A DNA stretch of 10,177 bases from Rhodospirillales bacterium Alpha_05. Its GTDB lineage: Bacteria; Pseudomonadota; Alphaproteobacteria; Rhodospirillales; Rhodospirillaceae. The position numbers and the translations under genes are program-made. The DNA lies in assembly GCA_001603335.1 (NCBI GenBank), contig LUYR01000264.1, positions 1 through 10,177 of the forward strand. Direction: 5' to 3'. The notes beneath the pieces were generated by a model. It saw only the letters and a program-made list of their open reading frames with translations. It made no database searches and was not told the origin of the DNA. Below are positions 1 through 6,148 of this stretch, in pieces (the stretch's first letter is position 1; the number at the start of each line of letters is the position of its first letter).

Positions 1-1430
1 AGGACGCGGCGGCCCGCCGCGCCCGACACCCGCCACGAAATCGCGAGCGCGCTGTCGGCTTCGCAGATGTGGCCGTATTTGAGGGCGTTGGTGGCGAGCT
101 CGTGGAAGATCAGGCCGAAGGCCTGTGCGGCGCGCTCGGGCAGCTCGACCTCGGGGCCGTCGATCTGGGCGGCGGTGAGGGAGTCGCCGAACACCTGCTG
201 GAGTTCCTTGTCGAGCAGGGCGCGGAGATCGGCGCGCATCCAATGCGAGCGGGTGAGCACGTCCTGCGCCGCCGCCATCGCCTGGAGGCGGGAGAAGAAC
301 GACGCCTCGAACTCGCCCAAGGTCTCCGAGGTCGAGGCGGTCTGCCGCGCGATCGCGAGAATCCGCGCGATCGAGTTCTTGATCCGGTGCTTCATCTCCT
401 GAAGCATCAGGTCCTTTTCCACCAGGGTCTGCTGCGTCACCGTCTGAATCTGGCGCATCGCCGCGAGCGCCTTGATCCGCGCGTCGACGGCGTAGGCGAG
501 GGTGAAGGCGACGAGCAGCGAGCCGAGCAGCACGGTGAGCGGGCCGGTGCCGATCTCGAAGCCTTCGGGCGTGGCGAACGCGCCCTCGAACACCCATGCG
601 CGCCCCGCGACGTCGACGGTCTGCGCGACGCGGCGCGCGCCGGGCGGCGGAAAATTCGGGGTGGCGAACAGAGTGACTCTCGGGTCCTGCTTGTCGTAGA
701 CCCGGAGCTCCATCGGCGGGTGGCCGCCCCAGAGGGTTGCGGCGAACAGATCCCCGGTGCGGAACGGCGCAAAGATGAACCCCGCGGCGGGCAGCGAGGC
801 GGTGCTGTCGGCATCCGGCGCGCGCACCCCGAACACCGGCATCACCATCAGGAACCCCGGCTGCTTGTCGTCGGTGATTTCCTGCGGCAGGGTCACCGGG
901 CCGGAGGCGCGCGGCTTGGCGCTCGCCAGCGCTTCCGCCATCGCGAGGCGCACCGAGGGGTCGCTGTAGAGGTCGTGGCCGAGGGCGGCGAGGTTGCGGG
1001 CGTTCTGCGGCTCGAGATAGACGATCGGCGCGCGCCAGGTGGAATCGGTCTTGGGCACGATCTCGGGATTGATCGCGTAGGTGCGGCTGATCAACCGCCG
1101 CGCCCGCGACTCCTGCCCGACGCGGATCAGCAGGGCGAAGCCGATGCCGTGGATGCCGGCGTGGCGGGTGTCGGTGTCGAGGCGGTTGACGAAACGGGTG
1201 AGCGCGCTGTGGTTGATCGCACCGGCGGTGGCGTCGAACATCGCGTCGGTCGCCTGGAGCAGGGTCGCGTGGGTCGAGAGGCGCTCGGCGGTGCGGTCCG
1301 CCGCCTCGTTGACCAGCACGGTGAGCTGGGCATCGCGCCGCGCATTGCTCGCCGACTGCATCGACAGCGACAGCCACACGCCGACCAGGGCGATGACGAA
1401 GAACACGATCAGCGAGAGCGCGCGATTCAT
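1..1430 (-). CDS. CHASE-domain sensor histidine kinase, HWE/HisKA_2 type (C-terminus off the left edge)
   Basis: Membrane-bound sensor kinase; 476 residues are visible from ATG at 1430. A transmembrane segment (about residues 5-25) precedes a periplasmic CHASE domain (about 60-250) with the typical GIHGIGFAL and ALGHDLYSDPSVR stretches. A second transmembrane segment lies at about 296-316. The dimerisation/phosphoacceptor helix carries EMKHRIKNS (His about 348), and the ATP-binding domain begins with HELATNALKYG (Asn about 448). These H- and N-boxes belong to HWE/HisKA_2 kinases. The W-x-E motif that separates HWE from HisKA_2 would lie just past the edge, so the subfamily is undecided. CHASE domains usually sense small extracellular ligands; the ligand is unknown here. 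The gene diverges from the csbD-like gene and I see no EcfG promoter for it. By family and position it is a candidate input kinase for PhyR, which is inference. The long plus-strand reading frame over this region is a codon-bias shadow. Confidence 0.88.
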   Translation of the reverse strand, partial: MNRALSLIVFFVIALVGVWLSLSMQSASNARRDAQLTVLVNEAADRTAERLSTHATLLQATDAMFDATAGAINHSALTRFVNRLDTDTRHAGIHGIGFALLIRVGQESRARRLISRTYAINPEIVPKTDSTWRAPIVYLEPQNARNLAALGHDLYSDPSVRLAMAEALASAKPRASGPVTLPQEITDDKQPGFLMVMPVFGVRAPDADSTASLPAAGFIFAPFRTGDLFAATLWGGHPPMELRVYDKQDPRVTLFATPNFPPPGARRVAQTVDVAGRAWVFEGAFATPEGFEIGTGPLTVLLGSLLVAFTLAYAVDARIKALAAMRQIQTVTQQTLVEKDLMLQEMKHRIKNSIARILAIARQTASTSETLGEFEASFFSRLQAMAAAQDVLTRSHWMRADLRALLDKELQQVFGDSLTAAQIDGPEVELPERAAQAFGLIFHELATNALKYGHICEADSALAISWRVSGAAGRRV

Positions 1431-1501
1431 CGAGGCGATCGATCCTTCTCGGTTTTCCGGGGGCAAACCCTGGGATGTCGGCCCCTCGCCGCAAATTTTC
1501 G

Positions 1502-1527
1502 GGAACGGTGCAGCACGGCTTCACGTT
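1502..1527 (+). promoter_or_regulatory. EcfG (general stress sigma factor) promoter of the csbD-like gene
   Basis: GGAAC at 1502-1506 and CGTT at 1524-1527 with a 17-base spacer match the alphaproteobacterial EcfG consensus exactly. The -10 lies 53 bases before the csbD-like start codon. It sits in the 150-base gap between divergent genes and points only toward the csbD-like gene. Confidence 0.85.
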
Positions 1528-1580
1528 AATCCAGCATCTTCGGGTCAACAACCCGAACCCGAAACAAAAGGAGCGAACGC

Positions 1581-1784
1581 ATGAACTGGAACCAGATCGA
1601 AGGTAACTGGGAGCAATTCAAGGGCAAGGCTCAGACTCAGTGGGGCAAGCTCACCGGTGACGACCTGGACGTGATCAAGGGCAACCGCAAGGTGCTCGCC
1701 GGTCGGATTCAGGAACGTTACGGCATCGCCCAGGAAGAAGCCGAAAAGCAGATCGACGACTGGGTGGGCGGCAGCCGCTGGTAG
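1581..1784 (+). CDS. CsbD-like stress protein
   Basis: A 67-residue hydrophilic protein that opens with MNWNQIEGNWEQFKGK and continues with QWGKLTGDDL, the hallmark of the CsbD family. It ends in a helix with the IQERYGIAQEEAEKQI stretch. Family members are small stress-induced proteins (CsbD is under sigma-B control in Bacillus; YjbJ is abundant in E. coli); their biochemical role is unknown. The start is supported by AAGGAG about 7 bases upstream. An exact EcfG promoter precedes the gene and a hairpin terminator follows, so it is probably a single-gene unit of the general stress regulon. There is no signal peptide or membrane segment, so it should be cytoplasmic. Confidence 0.92.
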   Translation: MNWNQIEGNWEQFKGKAQTQWGKLTGDDLDVIKGNRKVLAGRIQERYGIAQEEAEKQIDDWVGGSRW

Positions 1785-1807
1785 GCTCTCCCCACTACGA
1801 AGACTTG

Positions 1808-1838
1808 ACCGGCCGCCCCTTGGGCGGCCGGTTTCGTT
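1808..1838 (+). terminator. Rho-independent terminator after the csbD-like gene
   Basis: A perfect 11-bp GC-rich stem (ACCGGCCGCCC with GGGCGGCCGGT) around a 3-base loop is followed by TTTCGTTT. It lies 24 bases after the csbD-like stop. A second small hairpin with a GAAA tetraloop (CCGGC/GCCGG, 1844-1857) follows and may act for the convergent DUF1328 gene, though no clear T-run is seen on that strand. Confidence 0.8.
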
Positions 1839-1862
1839 TGGGTCCGGCGAAAGCCGGGGGGA

Positions 1863-2027
1863 TCAGAACCCCCGCACCACGCCCATGAGGACGGCTGCGA
1901 GAAGGAAGATCAGGAAGAGGAAAAACAGGAATTTCGCAATTCCGGCCGCGGTACCGGCAATTCCGCCGAAGCCGAGGAAGCCCGCGATCAAGGCAATAAC
2001 CAGAAAAACGGCGGCATAATACAACAT
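1863..2027 (-). CDS. DUF1328-type small membrane protein
   Basis: A 54-residue, almost wholly hydrophobic protein starting MLYYAAVFLVIALIAGFLGF and continuing GGIAGTAAGIAKFLF, with two transmembrane segments (about 4-24 and 30-52) joined by a Gly/Ala turn. This is the pattern of the DUF1328 (YtjA-like) family, whose function is unknown. The ATG at 2027 has TAGGAG about 7 bases upstream. The gene follows phyR on the same strand, but an exact EcfG promoter lies between them, so it is expected to respond to general stress by itself. Codons read cleanly with no frameshift. Homologues in alphaproteobacteria are often near stress genes, which fits this setting. Confidence 0.85.
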   Translation of the reverse strand: MLYYAAVFLVIALIAGFLGFGGIAGTAAGIAKFLFFLFLIFLLAAVLMGVVRGF

Positions 2028-2058
2028 GTGCGTCTCCTATCGATGTTCTATCGTAGAA

Positions 2059-2083
2059 AACGGTACCGCCGCTTTTTGGTTCC
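2059..2083 (-). promoter_or_regulatory. EcfG promoter of the DUF1328-type gene
   Basis: On the minus strand GGAAC (2083-2079) and CGTT (2062-2059) are separated by 16 bases, an exact EcfG consensus. The -10 is about 31 bases before the ATG at 2027. The promoter starts only 10 bases beyond the phyR stop codon. Confidence 0.85.
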
Positions 2084-2093
2084 CCTGGTCGCG

Positions 2094-2888
2094 CTAAGCC
2101 GCTTTTTCCGCCCGTTCGTTGAAGAACAGCGCCTGGCTGATCAGCGCCTTGACCATGTCGGGGTTGAACGGCTTGGTCACCAGGAAGGTCGGCTCCGGGC
2201 GTTCGCCGGTGAGCAGGCGCTCCGGGAAGGCGGTGATGAAGATCACCGGGATCGCGCTCGACTGGAGGATGTCGTTGACCGCGTCGATGCCCGAGCTGCC
2301 GTCGGCGAGCTGGATGTCGGCGAGGACCATCTTCGGCTGGGTCGTGCGGAACAGCTCCACCGCCTCGGCGCGGGTGCGGGCGATGCCGGTGACGCGATGG
2401 CCGAGGCTCTTCACCATGTCTTCGATGTCCATCGCGATCAGCGGCTCATCCTCGATGATCATGATGTCGGTCGCGACCTGGCGCGAAATTTCGACCGACG
2501 CGCGTTCGAGCAGGTCATGGACCATCTCTTCCGGCACGTCGAGCACCTCGGCGACTTCGGACGGCTGGAATCCTTCCACCGACGCAAGCAGGAACGCCTG
2601 GCGCGGCACCGGCGGAATCGACTGGAGATTGGCCGCGGCGCGCTGCTCCCAGGCGAACGGCGACGGATTTTCCCACACGTCGATGTTGAGGGAACCGTAG
2701 AGCCCGGCAAAGAGTTTGTAGAGCGCGACCCTGTCGTCGGTGGCCTTGGGGAAGATCGAAACGTCCGCGATCAGCGCTTCTAGCACCGCGGAGACGTAGG
2801 CGTCGCCTGAGCTTTGCGAACCGGTGAGCGCCCGCGCGTAACGGCGCAAGAATGGCAGATGCGCGGCGATGCGGGTCGATAGCGGCAT
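2094..2888 (-). CDS. phyR: PhyR, response regulator and anti-anti-sigma factor of the general stress response
   Basis: Central switch of the alphaproteobacterial GSR: once phosphorylated, it binds NepR through a sigma-factor-like domain and so releases EcfG. The protein has 264 residues, the usual PhyR length. Residues 1-135 form the ECF-sigma-like domain, beginning MPLSTRIAAHLPFLRRYARA, with TGSQSSGDAYV after it. Residues 140-260 are a receiver domain with the acidic pocket E146/D147/E148, phosphoacceptor D191 (VLADIQLADGSSG), T219 in FITAFPE and K239 in VTKPF. All catalytic positions are intact. The frame is open a further 53 codons upstream, but the ATG at 2888 begins at the conserved PhyR N-terminus and has AGGAG about 10 bases upstream; the longer start would run through the promoters. 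It diverges from nepR-ecfG and has its own EcfG promoter, implying positive feedback. Confidence 0.97.
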   Translation of the reverse strand: MPLSTRIAAHLPFLRRYARALTGSQSSGDAYVSAVLEALIADVSIFPKATDDRVALYKLFAGLYGSLNIDVWENPSPFAWEQRAAANLQSIPPVPRQAFLLASVEGFQPSEVAEVLDVPEEMVHDLLERASVEISRQVATDIMIIEDEPLIAMDIEDMVKSLGHRVTGIARTRAEAVELFRTTQPKMVLADIQLADGSSGIDAVNDILQSSAIPVIFITAFPERLLTGERPEPTFLVTKPFNPDMVKALISQALFFNERAEKAA

Positions 2889-2932
2889 GGATGGCTCTCC
2901 TGATCCGGGCATGGATAAATTTGCTAAAGGCC

Positions 2933-2957
2933 GGAACGTCCGGCCGGAAAAAACGTT
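2933..2957 (+). promoter_or_regulatory. Upstream EcfG promoter of nepR-ecfG (palindromic with the phyR promoter)
   Basis: GGAAC at 2933-2937 and CGTT at 2954-2957 with a 16-base spacer match the EcfG consensus on the plus strand. The -10 is about 70 bases before the nepR start. The same 27 bases carry the phyR promoter on the other strand. It could be a real second nepR promoter or a by-product of the palindrome; the sequence cannot decide. Confidence 0.55.
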
Positions 2958-2959
2958 CC
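2935..2959 (-). promoter_or_regulatory. EcfG promoter of phyR
   Basis: On the minus strand GGAAC (2959-2955) and CGTT (2938-2935) are 16 bases apart. The -10 is about 46 bases before the phyR ATG at 2888. Autoregulation of phyR by EcfG is known in several alphaproteobacteria and is consistent with this site. Confidence 0.85.
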
Positions 2960-2968
2960 CGCGTTTAC

Positions 2969-2993
2969 GGAACCTTTTTTTCCTCATTGCGTT
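2969..2993 (+). promoter_or_regulatory. Proximal EcfG promoter of nepR-ecfG
   Basis: GGAAC at 2969-2973 and CGTT at 2990-2993 with a 16-base, T-rich spacer match the consensus exactly. The -10 is 33 bases before the nepR start, the same geometry as the other EcfG promoters in the window, so this is likely the main autoregulatory promoter of the operon. Confidence 0.87.
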
Positions 2994-3026
2994 ATTGTAC
3001 CGAGGATATCTGAGGTCGACATAAGA

Positions 3027-3224
3027 ATGATGGTGGACAAAATCCATAAAAAATCAGAAAGCGCGCGGCGCGGCGATCCCAGCGATGCGATCAGCCGAAA
3101 GCTCAAGCTCCTCTATACCGCCGTCGAGGGCGAGAGGATTCCCGGCCGGTTTCTCGACCTGCTGGAGAAGCTTGACCTTGCGGAAAATGCCTCGTCGGGT
3201 TCCGACGAAGCTGAAAGGTCGTAA
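3027..3224 (+). CDS. nepR: NepR, anti-sigma factor of EcfG
   Basis: A 65-residue protein that sequesters EcfG and is titrated away by phosphorylated PhyR. The conserved NepR core is visible at residues 22-50: ISRKLKLLYTAVEGERIPGR followed by FLDLLEKLD, the two helices that grip sigma or the PhyR mimic domain. Both ends are charged and low in complexity, as is normal for the family. Two adjacent ATG codons (3027 and 3030) are possible starts. The ribosome binding site is weak (TGAGG at 3011-3015, about 11 bases away), which may keep NepR level modest relative to EcfG. The gene is followed after only 8 bases by ecfG, giving a canonical nepR-ecfG operon behind an EcfG promoter. Confidence 0.95.
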   Translation: MMVDKIHKKSESARRGDPSDAISRKLKLLYTAVEGERIPGRFLDLLEKLDLAENASSGSDEAERS

Positions 3225-3232
3225 CCGCGCAG

Positions 3233-3778
3233 ATGAGCGATGAATTCAAACGCGAGCTGTTGTCTGCTCTGCCGGGATTGCGCGCATTCGCGATGTCTCT
3301 GAGCGGCCGCAGCGATCGTGCCGACGATCTCGTCCAGGAAACCATCATGAAGGCTTGGTCGAAGCAGACCAGCTTCCAGCTCGGCACGAATATGAAGGCC
3401 TGGCTGTTCACGATCCTGCGCAACGAGTTCTATAGCCAGGTGCGAAAACGGGTGCACGAGGTCCGCGATCAGGACGGCATCTACACGCAAAAACTCTCGA
3501 CCAATCCGAGCCAGCTGAGCGCTCTCGACATGCGCGACTTCCAGCGCGCGCTCGAAAAGCTGCCGCACGACCAGCGCGAGGCGATCATCCTCGTCGGCGC
3601 GTCCGGCTTTTCCTACGAGGAAGCGGCGGCGATTTGCGAGTGCGCCGTCGGCACGATCAAGAGCCGGGTGTCCCGCGCCCGGTCCAAGCTGCTCGAGCTT
3701 CTCGAAATCTCCGGCGAAGCGGATTACGGTCCCGACCCGGGCTTCTCGGCGATCACCGATCGCCCGATTTCCCCCTAA
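3233..3778 (+). CDS. ecfG: EcfG, ECF-type sigma factor of the general stress response
   Basis: A 181-residue group ECF15 (EcfG) sigma factor that directs RNA polymerase to GGAAC-N16/17-CGTT promoters. Region 2 spans about residues 10-78 (ADDLVQETIMKAW, then MKAWLFTILRNEFYSQVRKR). Region 4 spans about 102-153 (LEKLPHDQREAIILV, then GFSYEEAAAICECAVGTIKS), including the DNA-recognition helix. The start is set by similarity to the family and by the 8-base gap after nepR. The C-terminus extends about 28 residues past region 4 and is Pro/Asp-rich. Eight sites of its expected recognition sequence lie in this window, including ones in front of phyR and nepR, which implies autoregulation. The stop codon overlaps that of the convergent receiver gene, and no terminator is visible between them. 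Confidence 0.97.
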   Translation: MSDEFKRELLSALPGLRAFAMSLSGRSDRADDLVQETIMKAWSKQTSFQLGTNMKAWLFTILRNEFYSQVRKRVHEVRDQDGIYTQKLSTNPSQLSALDMRDFQRALEKLPHDQREAIILVGASGFSYEEAAAICECAVGTIKSRVSRARSKLLELLEISGEADYGPDPGFSAITDRPISP

Positions 3779-4143
3779 GCATTCGCCCCTCTCGCATCCG
3801 CGAGCAGGGGCAGAACCGCGGCGGCGAGCTGTTCGGCGCCGTAAGGTTTCTCCACCACCGGCGTGTTCGGGAAACCGGGCACGCCGCGTGCCATCGATTG
3901 GCTGGCGGTGGTGAACACCACCGGCGTGCCCTGGCGTTGCAGGAGCTCCGCCAGCACGCGGAGATGGCCGCAGCAGAAATCGGTGTCGAGGATCACCAGT
4001 GAATAGCCTCCCCAGCCTTGGCTTTCGGCGACGCCGTGGGCGACGATGGTTACGTCGCAGTCGACGAGTTCGCGCAGAATCCGTTCCGCGTCCATCGCGA
4101 TGATGTACTCGGGATCGGCCACGAGGAAGTGAGGTTTGCTCAT
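3775..4143 (-). CDS. Stand-alone receiver-domain protein (atypical single-domain response regulator)
   Basis: A 122-residue protein made of one receiver domain and no output domain. The phosphoacceptor is probably D53 in YSLVILDTDF; T78/T79 lie in VVFTTAS and K99 in VVEKPY, which match the conserved Thr and Lys. The N-terminal acidic pair is atypical: only D10 in LVADPEY, with Pro where a second acid is normal, although E12 is near. Metal binding could therefore be weaker. The frame stays open far upstream, but MSKPHFLVAD at 4143 begins at the domain boundary; AAGGA lies about 13 bases away, so the start is moderately sure. It is convergent with ecfG with overlapping stop codons and diverges from the Crp-like gene. 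A role as phosphate sink or relay partner for the nearby HWE kinases is plausible but inferred. Confidence 0.8.
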   Translation of the reverse strand: MSKPHFLVADPEYIIAMDAERILRELVDCDVTIVAHGVAESQGWGGYSLVILDTDFCCGHLRVLAELLQRQGTPVVFTTASQSMARGVPGFPNTPVVEKPYGAEQLAAAVLPLLADARGANA

Positions 4144-4270
4144 AAGCAGACGGTCATCCTTACAGTCAGGAGCTTCTTTGTACGGATGCAACCGAAACAC
4201 GTCATTTAACAATGATATGAATCCCGTAATTGCCGGGCGCCGGAGATTCTCCGCCGCTTCCGGCCGTTCC

Positions 4271-4296
4271 GGAACTACGCATTCGCATGCGGCGTT
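4271..4296 (+). promoter_or_regulatory. EcfG promoter of the Crp/Fnr-type regulator
   Basis: GGAAC at 4271-4275 and CGTT at 4293-4296 with a 17-base spacer match the consensus exactly; the -10 is 40 bases before the ATG at 4337. The -35 forms half of the perfect palindrome GTTCCGGAAC (4266-4275). On the opposite strand no matching -10 exists at 16-17 bases, so it is not a bidirectional promoter. Confidence 0.85.
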
Positions 4297-4336
4297 TCCA
4301 TATGATAGATAAGGGTATACGGATCGAGGAGCCGCC

Positions 4337-5092
4337 ATGGACAGTGTGCAAGGCGTAGTTGCCAAAACCGACTGCAACGACTGTCCTCTCAAGGACAAGC
4401 CCCATCTGGCGCCGTTCAACCATCTGGGAGGACCAGGGATCGAACAATATAAGGTCGGCGAGCTGCGCCTCACCGCGGGCACCAATATCCTGATGGAAGG
4501 GCTGAAGAGCCCGCACCTCTACACCCTGATCGAGGGCGTGGCGTTTCGCCACAAGGGCCTGAGCGACGGCCGCCGCCAAATCCTCAACTACGCCTTTCCC
4601 GGCGATCTCGTCGGCCTCCAGGGTTCGCTGCTCGGCGAGATGCAGCATTCGATCGACGCGCTGTCCGACGTCGCGCTGTGCGTCTTCGACCGCAGCTGCC
4701 TGTTCGACATGTTCGAAAAGAGTCCGGCCGCCGCCTACGAGATCACCTGGCGGGGCGCCAAGGACGAAACCATCCTCGACGAGAACCTGCTGAGCGTCGG
4801 TCGACGCAGCGCCCAGGAGCGGGCCGCCTATCTCCTCGCCCTGCTCTACCAGCGCGCCAAGCTCGTCGGTCTAGCGCCGAAGAACCGTCTCAACTTCCCT
4901 CTGACCCAGCTGCACATCGCCGACACCCTCGGGCTTTCGATCGTCCACACCAACCGCACCCTCAAGGTGCTGTCGACGAAGAAGGTGATCCAGTGGCAGG
5001 ATCGCGGCTGCACCATCCTCAATCCCGACGCGCTGCTCGAGATTTCCGGCTGGGAAGGGCTCGACTCCCTCACCCCCCGCGCGAGGCTGTAG
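4337..5092 (+). CDS. Crp/Fnr-family transcriptional regulator
   Basis: A 251-residue DNA-binding regulator. Residues about 36-125 form a cyclic-nucleotide-binding-like beta-barrel (GTNILMEG; GRRQILNYAFPGDLVGLQGS). A dimerisation helix follows, then a winged helix-turn-helix at about 187-222 (FPLTQLHIADTLGLSIVHTN, then RTLK). The N-terminus has C13 and C16 as CNDCPLKDK, and further Cys at 115 and 121; this resembles the Cys-rich start of Fnr-type [4Fe-4S] sensors, but the full spacing of classical Fnr is not met, so an iron-sulfur cluster is uncertain. The ATG at 4337 has GAGGAG 6 bases upstream. It sits behind an exact EcfG promoter and ends at a strong terminator, so it is a single-gene unit. 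It would extend the stress response to a secondary set of targets, which is inference. Confidence 0.92.
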   Translation: MDSVQGVVAKTDCNDCPLKDKPHLAPFNHLGGPGIEQYKVGELRLTAGTNILMEGLKSPHLYTLIEGVAFRHKGLSDGRRQILNYAFPGDLVGLQGSLLGEMQHSIDALSDVALCVFDRSCLFDMFEKSPAAAYEITWRGAKDETILDENLLSVGRRSAQERAAYLLALLYQRAKLVGLAPKNRLNFPLTQLHIADTLGLSIVHTNRTLKVLSTKKVIQWQDRGCTILNPDALLEISGWEGLDSLTPRARL

Positions 5093-5096
5093 TCCA

Positions 5097-5128
5097 ACAA
5101 AAACCCCGGCGTTTCCGCCGGGGTTTTT
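5097..5128. terminator. Bidirectional Rho-independent terminator between the Crp-type gene and dps
   Basis: A stem of CCCCGGC(G) with (C)GCCGGGG around a short TTTC loop (5104-5123) is flanked by A-run on the left and T5 on the right, so it reads as an intrinsic terminator on both strands. It starts a few bases after the Crp-type stop and lies 9 bases beyond the dps stop at 5138, so it can serve both convergent genes. Confidence 0.9.
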
Positions 5129-5137
5129 GCCGATCGA

Positions 5138-5650
5138 TCACGACACGATCGCGCGTAGCATCCAGAGCGCCTTCTCGTGGAAGGTGAGGCGCTGGGTGAG
5201 CATGTCCTCGGTGACCTTGTCCTTGGCGTCGCCGGCCTTTTCCGCGGTATCGCGCATCGTCCGCACCACCTCTTCGTGGTCCGCGATCAGGTCGTGGACG
5301 ATATCTTCGGCCGCGAGGTGGCCGACGTCCCCGCTCTTGGGGGAAAACTGCGCCGCGGTGGAGATCTTCGCCGGGGCGAGGTGGCCGAGGGCGCGAATCC
5401 GCTCGGCAATGATGTCGGCGGCTTCGAACAGCGCACCGTATTGCGCCTCGGTCAGCTCGTGCAGCGGTTTGAACAGCGGGCCGACGACGTTCCAGTGGTA
5501 AACGTGGGTCTTGATCAGCAGCCGATAGTTGGCCGCGAGAATCTCGGTCAGCGCCGTGGAGGCCTGATCGCAGTATTTGGCGTCGAGCCCGATGTCGATC
5601 TTGGCGACGGTTTTCGGCTCGGACTTGAGCGCGGCGGATGCTTGGGGCAT
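5138..5650 (-). CDS. dps: Dps-family DNA-binding ferritin-like protein
   Basis: A 170-residue mini-ferritin that oxidises and stores iron using hydrogen peroxide and shields DNA as a dodecamer. The inter-subunit ferroxidase ligands are visible: H52 in YHWNVVGPLF, H64 in KPLHELTEAQ, and D79 and E83 in EAADIIAERIRALG. The Lys-containing N-terminal tail is about 15 residues long. The frame also allows GTG at 5653, but ATG at 5650 stands 6 bases after AGGAGG and is preferred. It lies 72 bases after the holin-like gene on the same strand with no terminator between, so it is probably the last gene of the operon started by the EcfG promoter at 6523-6548. No exact EcfG site is seen directly in front of it. 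Dps is a widely documented GSR target. Confidence 0.95.
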   Translation of the reverse strand: MPQASAALKSEPKTVAKIDIGLDAKYCDQASTALTEILAANYRLLIKTHVYHWNVVGPLFKPLHELTEAQYGALFEAADIIAERIRALGHLAPAKISTAAQFSPKSGDVGHLAAEDIVHDLIADHEEVVRTMRDTAEKAGDAKDKVTEDMLTQRLTFHEKALWMLRAIVS

Positions 5651-5722
5651 CACGATCCTCCTTTTGTATCCTGATAACGCGTTTGAAACGAACTGAAGCG
5701 TGCCGGGCGCGGTCCCGAGGGA

Positions 5723-6145
5723 TCAATCGGCGTCGCTCTTGTCCCGGCTGGTGCCGAGAAACATCAGGGCGCCGATCGCCGCGGCCACCAGCAGCGGCTT
5801 CGACCGCAACACCAGCGGCAGGGCGGACATCGCCACCGCCAACTGGCCGCGGAGTTCCGCGTGGCGCCGCGCCATCCGGCGGCGCGCGATCGCGGCGGCG
5901 ATGCTCATCGCACCGCAGGCAATCCCCCCCACCGCCACCGAACCGACCGCAAGGATCAGCGCGGCATCGAGGCCGCCACGGGTTTCGGCGAGTTTGATAT
6001 AGGCCGCCAACATCAGGAAGACGTAGGCGGTGAGCGCCAGGACGCCGATCACGGCATAAAACGCAGCCGCGCGCTTTGTCCGACGGAGGGCGTCCTGGAC
6101 ATCGCTCGTCATCATTCCCGACAGGATCGGCAGCAGCCAGCCCAT
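5723..6145 (-). CDS. Holin-like (phage holin superfamily / YqjE-like) membrane protein
   Basis: A 140-residue inner-membrane protein with three predicted transmembrane segments at about 28-51, 60-87 and 115-131, separated by a basic cytoplasmic loop (ARRRMARRHAELRG). The size and pattern fit the YqjE/holin-3-like family often encoded beside DUF883 (YqjD/ElaB) genes. The name is historical; I see no lysis genes or phage context. The ATG at 6145 follows the DUF883 stop codon by 3 bases, which implies translational coupling. It should share the EcfG promoter of the operon. Function is unknown; a role in membrane or envelope stress is only suggested by the neighbours. The charged C-terminus (TSRDKSDAD) is unremarkable. 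Confidence 0.8.
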   Translation of the reverse strand: MGWLLPILSGMMTSDVQDALRRTKRAAAFYAVIGVLALTAYVFLMLAAYIKLAETRGGLDAALILAVGSVAVGGIACGAMSIAAAIARRRMARRHAELRGQLAVAMSALPLVLRSKPLLVAAAIGALMFLGTSRDKSDAD

Positions 6146-6148
6146 CGT

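Noticed and set aside
69..1529. Long plus-strand reading frame of 486 codons
   Set aside because: Its translation is Arg/Gly/His-rich without any domain, and it is antisense to a clear CHASE-HWE kinase with intact H- and N-boxes; it arises from GC-rich codon bias.
2691..2716. GGAAC-N17-AGTT inside phyR on the plus strand
   Set aside because: It is inside a coding sequence, has a mismatch in the -10, and no gene follows in that direction nearby; likely chance.
2889..3047. N-terminally extended PhyR start
   Set aside because: The extra 53 residues do not resemble PhyR, the extension covers three EcfG promoter matches and overlaps nepR, and the ATG at 2888 has a good ribosome binding site.
5691..5716. 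Possible EcfG promoter directly in front of dps (minus strand GGGAC-N17-AGTT)
   Set aside because: It mismatches the consensus in both boxes; the upstream operon promoter explains dps expression more simply.
5723..6145. Prophage remnant suggested by the holin-like gene
   Set aside because: No endolysin, integrase, structural genes or att-like repeats are seen; the holin superfamily label covers housekeeping YqjE-like proteins found beside DUF883 genes.
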